A DNA stretch of 5,374 bases from Pyrinomonadaceae bacterium (GTDB taxonomy: Bacteria > Acidobacteriota > Blastocatellia > Pyrinomonadales > Pyrinomonadaceae). Position 1 is the stretch's first letter, and the number at the start of each line of letters is the position of its first letter. Shown here piece by piece: positions 1 to 5,374 of the stretch. The notes below the pieces were generated by a model, which did not search any database, was not told where the DNA came from, and was given only the letters and a program-made list of their open reading frames with translations. The stretch covers positions 1 through 5,374 of the forward strand of contig JAICPV010000190.1 in assembly GCA_025929655.1 (NCBI GenBank), read 5' to 3'. The translations under genes were made by a program, and so were the position numbers.

Positions 1-192
1 GAATCGAAGCAATCGAGCCTTAACGCGGCCACCGTCGTTGGTGCAGGAGGCATCGTTCACAACGATGCCATCGAACTCGGCGAAAACCTGCTTACCGGCG
101 ATTATGTAATGCAGATTGTCGTGACGGATCAATCGTCCTCGAAGAAAAAGGATCTCGCGACGCAATATGTTCAGTTCGAAGTGGTCCCGTAG
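1..192 (+). CDS. C-terminal end of a VWFA-related (acidobacterial type) protein, 5' truncated by the window
   Basis: Frame 1 is open from the first base to a TAG at 190-192 and gives 63 residues. The last 34 residues (LLTGDYVMQIVVTD, then about 20 more ending QFEVVP) align without gaps with the last 34 residues of the next gene (MLPGDYILQVIVTD ... QFEAVN), with 13 identities. The shared pattern is G-D-Y, Q, V-T-D and then Q-F-E, which looks like the last beta strands of a beta-sandwich domain. This is therefore the tail of a paralogue of the gene at 213-2441. That the missing part holds a signal peptide and a VWA-like domain is inferred from the paralogue and cannot be seen here. The next gene begins 20 bp after this stop on the same strand, so co-transcription is likely. 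The tail could also be a C-terminal module shared by proteins with different N-termini. Confidence 0.8.
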   Translation, partial: ESKQSSLNAATVVGAGGIVHNDAIELGENLLTGDYVMQIVVTDQSSSKKKDLATQYVQFEVVP

Positions 193-212
193 CGGGCAAT
201 TCAATTCGCAAT
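193..212 (+). other. 20-bp intergenic gap between tandem paralogues, no clear Shine-Dalgarno
   Basis: This short AT-leaning spacer separates the TAG of the upstream gene from the ATG at 213. No AGGAGG-like ribosome binding site at normal spacing is visible, and the only purine-rich stretch (AGCGGG, 191-196) is weak and rather far away. There is no room for a promoter plus terminator. Translation of the second gene may depend on coupling to the first or on an SD-independent start; this is inference. Confidence 0.5.
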
Positions 213-2441
213 ATGTATAAGGCTAGATTCGGATGCCAGAACCGCTCTTCTGCCGTCTTTACTTTCGTTTCGCTGCTGATCTCGTTCTCGGGAGGCGTTT
301 TCGCCCAGAGGCCTGTACCTTCACCAGTGCAAAAACCGGCCCAGGCCGAATCCGGCGTAGTAAAGATCTCCACCAATCTGGTCCAGCTCGACGTTACTGT
401 GATCGACCCGAAAGGGAAGATCGTCAAAGATCTGCGGCCGGAAGAGTTAGAGGTTTACGAGAACGGCGAGAAGCAGAAAATTACCAATTTCTCATTCGTT
501 TCGGCTGTGCGCACGTTCGATCAAAAGGAAGACAATTCGGCCAAAAAGGGCAACGAACGCGGGATCCCGGTTCCAACCGTCGCATTGCGCCCCGAACAGG
601 TGCGCCGAACTATCGCGCTGGTGGTAGACGATCTTTTCCTGTCATTCGAAAGCGCTTATTACACACGACGGGCCTTAAAGAAATTCGTCGACGAACAGAT
701 GCAGGACGGTGATTTTGTCGCGATCGTCCGCACCGGCGCGGGAACCGGCGCCTTGCAGCAATTCACGTCAGATAAAACGATGTTGGCTGCCGCTATCGAA
801 CGTGTTAAATGGAATCCCAGCGGCAACGCCGGGATCAGCGCCTTCGCTCCTCTCAGGCCGTCGTTCGCCGACCAGGTAAGTGCCGAGGGCGGCGAACTAA
901 AGCCAAACGAACCGGGCAATCTCGCGAGCGGCGACGCGGCATTTGAAGATTTCCAGACCAGCATGTTTGCGACCGGAACGTTAGGGGCCCTGCGATACAT
1001 CGTCGAGGGGATGTCGGAATTGCCTGGACGAAAATCCGTGATCCTTTTCTCTGAAGGCTGGAATGAGTTTGAACGCGATGAACACGGCTTCACCCAGTCG
1101 GGCCGGGTTGGAAGTTATTTGGCGAAACTTATCGAAGAAGCCAATAGGGCGTCCGTGGTTTTTTACACGGTCGACTCACGAGGGGTCGTGTATACGGGCA
1201 GCACAGCGGCGGATCAGTTAACCACTCCAAGTGCTTCCGGTGGATCACCGGTACCTGGCCCCCAGGCATACAGCGCGGTCATGTCGCAACGCAGTGCTCA
1301 GCTTTTCGATTCGCAGGCAGGGTTGTTGAGGCTCGCGGAGGAAACGGGCGGGTTTTCCGTCAAAAACAACAATGATCTGGCCGGCGGTGTCAGAAAGGTG
1401 CTCGAAGATCAAAGTTATTATCTGATCGCTTACGAACCCGATTCGGATACATTCGACACGGTTCAGCGCCGGTTTAACAAGATCGAGGTCAAAGTCATCA
1501 GAAAGGGGCTGACGGCAAGATATCGCAGCGGTTTCTTCAATGTTGCCGACAGGGAAGTGCTGAATCGGCCGAGCAACACCGGGTCGCCGATCTTGCAGCT
1601 TCAGCGGGCGTTGATGTCGCCTTTCGCGGTGAACGGTATCTCACTGAAGCTGAACGGGCTTTTCGGGAGCGATCGATCCGGCTCGTTCGTTCGTTCGCTT
1701 CTGCACATACCTGCACAGGACCTGAAATTCACTGACGAGCCAGACGGTTCAAAAAAGGTACAGTTCGCCGTTTGGGCGGCGAGCTTCGGCGACAACGGGG
1801 CACCGGTCGATCAGATCACCAAGAACTACACGATCTCGTTTAAAGCGGCCGATTATCAAAAGGTTCTAAAAGAAGGAATCATTTACCATTTCACATTCCC
1901 CGTAAAGAAGCCCGGCGGGTATCAATACCGGGTTGCGATCCGCGACCCGGTAGGCGCGAAGGTGGGTTCCGCGAGTCAATTCATTCAGGTGCCCGATCTG
2001 AAAAAAGGCCGCTTGACCGCCTCCAGTATCGTGATCGAGAACGTGCCGGTAAAGATGTGGGACAAGCTGATGGACCCGAACAACACAGAGGTGCGGTCCA
2101 CGTCCTTCATGGATACTGCATCGCGTCAGGTAAAGCTCGGTTCTGTTTTGCGGTACGGGTTCGAAATCTACAACGCGAAGCTCGACCCGAGCCGGAAGCC
2201 GGATTTGCAGACTAAATTGCGCGTCTTCCTCGACGGGAAATTGGTGCTTGACGGGGAACCGATAGCGGTGGATTTACGCGGCCAGACAGACATGCGCAGG
2301 ATCGCCGTTTCAGGTGCTGTGAAGATGAGTGACAAAATGCTTCCCGGGGATTACATTCTTCAGGTGATCGTCACCGACAAATTGGCAAAAACTAAAAACT
2401 CCATCACGTCCCGACATATTCAATTCGAGGCCGTGAACTGA
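213..2441 (+). CDS. Exported VWFA-related domain protein (TIGR03436-type, Acidobacteriota)
   Basis: A complete 742-residue protein. The ATG at 213 is chosen because it gives a good Sec signal peptide: a basic n-region (MYKARFGCQNR), a hydrophobic core at about 14-28, and a V-F-A cleavage site before Gln32. There is no lipobox, so a soluble exported protein is expected. Residues 51-96 form the family's leading beta region (STNLVQLDVTVIDPKGK, then EELEVYENGEKQKITNF). A VWA-like alpha/beta domain covers about 132-445, with strand ALVVDD at 135-140, GRKSVILFSEGW at 272-283 and the closing YYLIAYEPD and YRSGFF segments. The MIDAS metal site is degenerate: D-D-L-F-L-S replaces DxSxS, and FSEG replaces a typical TDG. 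Residues about 450-742 are beta-rich and end with two similar P-G-x-Y strand motifs (567 and 711). A role in adhesion or protein interaction is family-based inference; no substrate is known. The gene is a tandem paralogue of the upstream gene and convergent with the CHAT gene. Confidence 0.88.
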   Translation: MYKARFGCQNRSSAVFTFVSLLISFSGGVFAQRPVPSPVQKPAQAESGVVKISTNLVQLDVTVIDPKGKIVKDLRPEELEVYENGEKQKITNFSFVSAVRTFDQKEDNSAKKGNERGIPVPTVALRPEQVRRTIALVVDDLFLSFESAYYTRRALKKFVDEQMQDGDFVAIVRTGAGTGALQQFTSDKTMLAAAIERVKWNPSGNAGISAFAPLRPSFADQVSAEGGELKPNEPGNLASGDAAFEDFQTSMFATGTLGALRYIVEGMSELPGRKSVILFSEGWNEFERDEHGFTQSGRVGSYLAKLIEEANRASVVFYTVDSRGVVYTGSTAADQLTTPSASGGSPVPGPQAYSAVMSQRSAQLFDSQAGLLRLAEETGGFSVKNNNDLAGGVRKVLEDQSYYLIAYEPDSDTFDTVQRRFNKIEVKVIRKGLTARYRSGFFNVADREVLNRPSNTGSPILQLQRALMSPFAVNGISLKLNGLFGSDRSGSFVRSLLHIPAQDLKFTDEPDGSKKVQFAVWAASFGDNGAPVDQITKNYTISFKAADYQKVLKEGIIYHFTFPVKKPGGYQYRVAIRDPVGAKVGSASQFIQVPDLKKGRLTASSIVIENVPVKMWDKLMDPNNTEVRSTSFMDTASRQVKLGSVLRYGFEIYNAKLDPSRKPDLQTKLRVFLDGKLVLDGEPIAVDLRGQTDMRRIAVSGAVKMSDKMLPGDYILQVIVTDKLAKTKNSITSRHIQFEAVN

Positions 2442-2444
2442 TCA
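2439..2444. other. Back-to-back convergent stop codons forming the palindrome TGATCA
   Basis: The plus-strand gene ends with TGA at 2439-2441 and the minus-strand gene ends with TGA read from 2444-2442, giving the six-base palindrome TGATCA with no intergenic base between them. Any transcription terminator for either gene must therefore lie inside the coding sequence of the other. No hairpin followed by a T-run is visible on either side. Confidence 0.95.
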
Positions 2445-5374
2445 GCGCCAGTTGCCGCTGAGCGTGAAGGGCGACCAGTAGAAGGGATGAGCGAACGGCG
2501 CGTTCGGGTCGGTTTTGAATGGCGGAAGCGTTTTATCAGTCACGGTTACGAACTCATCGGCCCGCACCTTTTGAGCTTCGTTCGCCGAATATTTTCCGTA
2601 CATCAGTTTCAGCTGAGCCTTCCGCATGGCTTCCGACTTCGACATTCCTTCCTTGCCGTAAAGCCGGTAAAACTCGACCATAAAATCTTTTGTCGAGGTA
2701 TCGGCGACCGCCCAGAGAGTCGCCATAACCGCCTTCGCGCCTTCTTCCTGTGCGATCGACCCGAAGCCCTCGACCTCCACACCGTTGGATTTCGGGCCGC
2801 CGGGTGTAGCGGTATTACATGCGGAAAGGACCACGAGATCGATGCCGTTCAATGGCTGACTGCGGAGTTTATCAACCGTGAATTTTCTATCCTCGCCGCC
2901 GCCGAGGAGCAGGAACGAGTTCAGATCGTCGCCCGGCGTTAGTTTGAAATGGCTCGCTATATGGACGATAGGGTATCGGCCGAGCTCACCCGCGAAATTC
3001 GTAAGCGTGAATTTTTCGTCGAGCAACTTCTTTCCGTTGAGCACACCATTCGCACACTGCGGTTTTTGAGACAGTAGTCCCGTTGCTTTATCGGATACGA
3101 TGCAGTCGAGCTCATCGGGGACGGCCGATAGTGCGTCAAAGCCGTCGATAGCTTTTGATACCCCGACGCCGAGTGCGGAAAGCTGTCCGGGCAATCGCGC
3201 CTTGTCGAGATTTTTCTGACTCGCAAGATTTATCATTACGTTCGAGAATCGCTCGACCATGTATCCGTTCTTTTTGTCCCACAGCGCCGCGGGCGGGAGG
3301 TACCTTAAAGTTCCGTCCATGCTCCACAGTATCTTGTCCGCGTTAATGCCGGCCAGATCGGCTTCGACCGGCTTCACCAACAGGTCGTACAGTTTTTGCC
3401 CGAGCGGGCGCGGATCGTGTTGCGGCGAGGTAAGGGCGGCGCGAAAGTCCGTGACCAGCGCGTTTACGGCCGAGTCTGAGATCTTGGCCGTATGCGCACG
3501 CTGCGTCTTGCTCGTGGTGACGATAATATTCAGAACATCTTTGCCGACAATCATCGAAACGGCAGCAGTACGCGGTTCGTTCAAATCGTAAAGCAGCGAT
3601 TTCAGGCCGGAAGTGACCTCTTTTACACGCGAATCCGTCGGGCCAAAGGCTACCTTGAGCCCCTCCAAGAACTTTTGAAACGTCAGCGACGCGTCCGCGA
3701 TCTGTTGTTTCAATTCCAGATAGCGCTGCTGTTTAGGAAATGTCTCGTCGGTATAACTGCGGCGTTCTTTCTCGAGTTCCTCGAGTTCTTTACCTAGCGC
3801 GGTTATCTGGTCCGCGATCGAATCGTATCGCGTGATGGCGCGTCGTTCGTTCTCGGTCAACGACAGCGTCTGGAGCATACTCCTCGCTACACCATCATCG
3901 CGGCGAACGTACTCCATCAACTCCTCTTCTTTCAGCATCGTAAGAACCTGTTCGGCTTCGGCGATCCGGCCCTGCTCGATGAGAAGCGAAGCAAGCTTCC
4001 GGTAAGTACCTTCGATGGTGCTGAGGTAAGTCGCGCGGGCTTCAGGCGGAACATCCGCGATCCGCTTACGAAGCTGCTGGAACACGTTCACCGCGCTCTT
4101 GCCGTAAAACGTAGCCGCTCCTTCGTTTTCCATCCCCAAAGACAGATCCATCAATCCCGTCAACGCCGCTGCTTCCTGCACGGGGAGTCCGGCGGAACGC
4201 GATGTGATCAGGGAATCATTTAATAGTTCAACGGCTTTCGTTTTTTCTCCAAGCAGCGAATGTATCAGTGCGAGCCGCTGGGCCGCCAACGCTTCAAGGT
4301 CCCTCATCTTTTCGCGCTTTGCATTTCGATACGCCAGATCGAGCTGACCCTGCGCTCGCGTTAGCTGAACGTTCGCGGGAATTCTGCCCGGGCCCTTCTG
4401 AAATGCTTGGATCAGAAGGTCGGCATGATCGATCAGCACCGCGACGCTTTCGGAAGAATAGTATCCTTGTCCCGAAGCGCCCCTTGCCGCTAACGCCTTC
4501 GCCATTGTACTCCGGGCGGAATCGTCTTTTCCGATAGCGTTTTGAGATCGTGCCAGGTACCGCAGAGCATCCATTTCCATTAACTTGCGGCCTTCTGCAG
4601 CGTTGATCTCGGCCGCTTTTTCGAGAACCTGGATCGCTCCCGCATAGTTTCCCACCGTAAAATCGAGGATTCCTATACGCAGCAGCACTTCACCTAAAAG
4701 GCCTGCGGGCGCAACCCGAGCCTGAGGGTTCACTGCCTTTTTGAAATAATCTGCGGCCTTGGTCAGGTCAAAGGTGGCGAAGTAGTACTTGCCCCACGAA
4801 AGGTTCATCTTCGCGCTCAGCGCTTCGTCCGGGTTCGCGGCAAGGAGCAGGTCGGTTCTCTCTAGTAACCATTTCGCATTTTTCAGGTCGCGGAAAGTAC
4901 CCGCCATAAGGTCGCCGAGCCGCCAGGTGGTCAGTGCTTCCAGATCGGTGAGTTTTGCGGCGACCGCTTTTTTTCGAGCATCTTCCAAAGGAGCTACCGC
5001 ATACTTCGGATATCCCATTTTTATCTGCCACTCGGCGTATCTGATCATTGCGGGAATGGATTCCGTGGGCGGCTTATCCTTTTTGAGCCGGTACGCACTA
5101 AGGAACGCCTTGTTCGCGTTCGTCGGGTTATACAGCCCCGCCCAAACCATTCCGAGAGAGTCGTACACATCGTAGCTGAGTGGCAGGGGCTTTACTGCAA
5201 GCGAATCGACTAGCTTGGCCGCTTCCGTTAGATAATTTCGTGCTCTCCGTTTGTCTTCGACGGAAGGATCCCGGCCGTTGAAATAGTATTCACCCAGCCT
5301 GGCGCAAATCCGTATCTGCTGCTCCGTATTATTCAGTTCACGGGCGAGCTGGAGAGCCTTGTGGAGCGTCGCCA
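2442..5374 (-). CDS. TPR-CHAT domain protein (caspase-like cysteine protease), 5' end beyond the window
   Basis: The minus frame is open from the window edge (first full codon 5372-5370) to TGA at 2444-2442, giving 976 visible residues. A GTG at 5168-5166 could be taken as the start, but the 68 codons upstream (from ATLHKALQLARELNN) continue the same helical-repeat pattern, so the real start lies outside. Residues about 1-490 are TPR-like helical pairs, roughly ten units (for example about 190-217 and 361-397), ending in AEQVLTMLKEEELMEY, a segment typical just before CHAT regions. About 507-572 is a charged coiled coil (ALGKELEELEKERR). The CHAT domain spans about 655-976: SMDGTLRYLPPAALW near 684, HIASHF with catalytic His808 (codon 2951-2949), LSACNTA with catalytic Cys852 (codon 2819-2817), EVEGFG at 866, TLWAV at 885, and the closing HPFYWSPF near 962. 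An active clan-CD protease is expected from the intact dyad; TPRs probably bind partner or substrate. Substrate and cellular location are unknown because the N-terminus is missing. Confidence 0.92.
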   Translation of the reverse strand, partial: ATLHKALQLARELNNTEQQIRICARLGEYYFNGRDPSVEDKRRARNYLTEAAKLVDSLAVKPLPLSYDVYDSLGMVWAGLYNPTNANKAFLSAYRLKKDKPPTESIPAMIRYAEWQIKMGYPKYAVAPLEDARKKAVAAKLTDLEALTTWRLGDLMAGTFRDLKNAKWLLERTDLLLAANPDEALSAKMNLSWGKYYFATFDLTKAADYFKKAVNPQARVAPAGLLGEVLLRIGILDFTVGNYAGAIQVLEKAAEINAAEGRKLMEMDALRYLARSQNAIGKDDSARSTMAKALAARGASGQGYYSSESVAVLIDHADLLIQAFQKGPGRIPANVQLTRAQGQLDLAYRNAKREKMRDLEALAAQRLALIHSLLGEKTKAVELLNDSLITSRSAGLPVQEAAALTGLMDLSLGMENEGAATFYGKSAVNVFQQLRKRIADVPPEARATYLSTIEGTYRKLASLLIEQGRIAEAEQVLTMLKEEELMEYVRRDDGVARSMLQTLSLTENERRAITRYDSIADQITALGKELEELEKERRSYTDETFPKQQRYLELKQQIADASLTFQKFLEGLKVAFGPTDSRVKEVTSGLKSLLYDLNEPRTAAVSMIVGKDVLNIIVTTSKTQRAHTAKISDSAVNALVTDFRAALTSPQHDPRPLGQKLYDLLVKPVEADLAGINADKILWSMDGTLRYLPPAALWDKKNGYMVERFSNVMINLASQKNLDKARLPGQLSALGVGVSKAIDGFDALSAVPDELDCIVSDKATGLLSQKPQCANGVLNGKKLLDEKFTLTNFAGELGRYPIVHIASHFKLTPGDDLNSFLLLGGGEDRKFTVDKLRSQPLNGIDLVVLSACNTATPGGPKSNGVEVEGFGSIAQEEGAKAVMATLWAVADTSTKDFMVEFYRLYGKEGMSKSEAMRKAQLKLMYGKYSANEAQKVRADEFVTVTDKTLPPFKTDPNAPFAHPFYWSPFTLSGNWR

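Noticed and set aside
211..220. TATAAG-like sequence overlapping the ATG at 213, considered as a -10 box
   Set aside because: It overlaps the start codon, has no convincing -35 partner, and would give a transcript starting inside the gene.
659..1093. Minus-strand open frame of 144 codons opposite the VWA gene
   Set aside because: The translation has no recognisable domain and is rich in Ser, Pro and Arg, as expected for a shadow of the well-supported plus-strand gene.
1177..1190. Perfect 5-bp stem CACGA / TCGTG with a GGGG loop
   Set aside because: It is too short to mean anything and lies in the middle of the VWA coding region.
1682..1698. Short TTCG/TCGT tandem tract
   Set aside because: Three to four units within coding sequence, no frame disruption, and the encoded residues fit the protein; most likely chance codon use.
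2442..2461. Hairpin TCAGCG / CGCTGA with an 8-nt loop just after the plus-strand stop, considered as a terminator
   Set aside because: The stem has only 6 bp, no T-run follows on either strand, and it lies in conserved C-terminal CHAT coding sequence.
2487..2942. Plus-strand open frame of 151 codons opposite the CHAT catalytic region
   Set aside because: It lies antisense to the most conserved part of the CHAT domain and its product resembles no family I know, so it is a shadow frame.
4789..5175. Plus-strand open frame of 128 codons near the right edge
   Set aside because: It is antisense to TPR repeats that continue through this region, and its Ser/Arg/Phe-rich translation is typical of a shadow.
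2442..5374. Possible Csx29 (craspase, type III-E CRISPR) identity of the TPR-CHAT protein
   Set aside because: No cas gene or repeat array is in the window, and the HIASHF / EVEGFG signature fits the common stand-alone TPR-CHAT group better.

Overview
The window reads as chromosomal DNA of an Acidobacteriota-like bacterium. The main reason is a gene of the 'VWFA-related Acidobacterial domain' family (TIGR03436 type), together with the C-terminal end of a second member just upstream and a long TPR-CHAT protein, a combination of families that is abundant in that phylum. Base composition is moderately GC-rich by eye. A finer placement (for example Blastocatellia or Pyrinomonadaceae) is a guess that this sequence cannot settle.

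Layout: positions 1-192 (+) hold the last 63 codons of a protein whose start lies to the left of the window. After a 20-bp gap, 213-2441 (+) encodes a complete 742-residue exported VWA-like protein. The two C-termini align without gaps over their last 34 residues with 13 identities, so the two genes are tandem paralogues and probably one transcription unit. From 2442 to the right edge, the minus strand carries the 3' part of a large TPR-CHAT gene. Its frame stays open to the window edge, giving 976 visible residues, so its start lies outside. The two convergent genes abut with no spacer: their stop codons together form the palindrome TGATCA.

Function: the VWA-like proteins carry a Sec-type signal peptide, so they are predicted to act outside the cytoplasm, probably in protein-protein or surface interactions. 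The minus-strand protein has a TPR-rich N-terminal part, a short coiled coil and a C-terminal CHAT cysteine-protease domain with both catalytic residues (His and Cys). No toxin, gasdermin, nuclease, transposase or cas gene is visible that would show what the protease cuts. Any functional link between the VWA pair and the CHAT protein is inferred only from adjacency. No RNA gene, mobile element, CRISPR array or convincing terminator was seen; coding sequence fills the window apart from the 20-bp gap.
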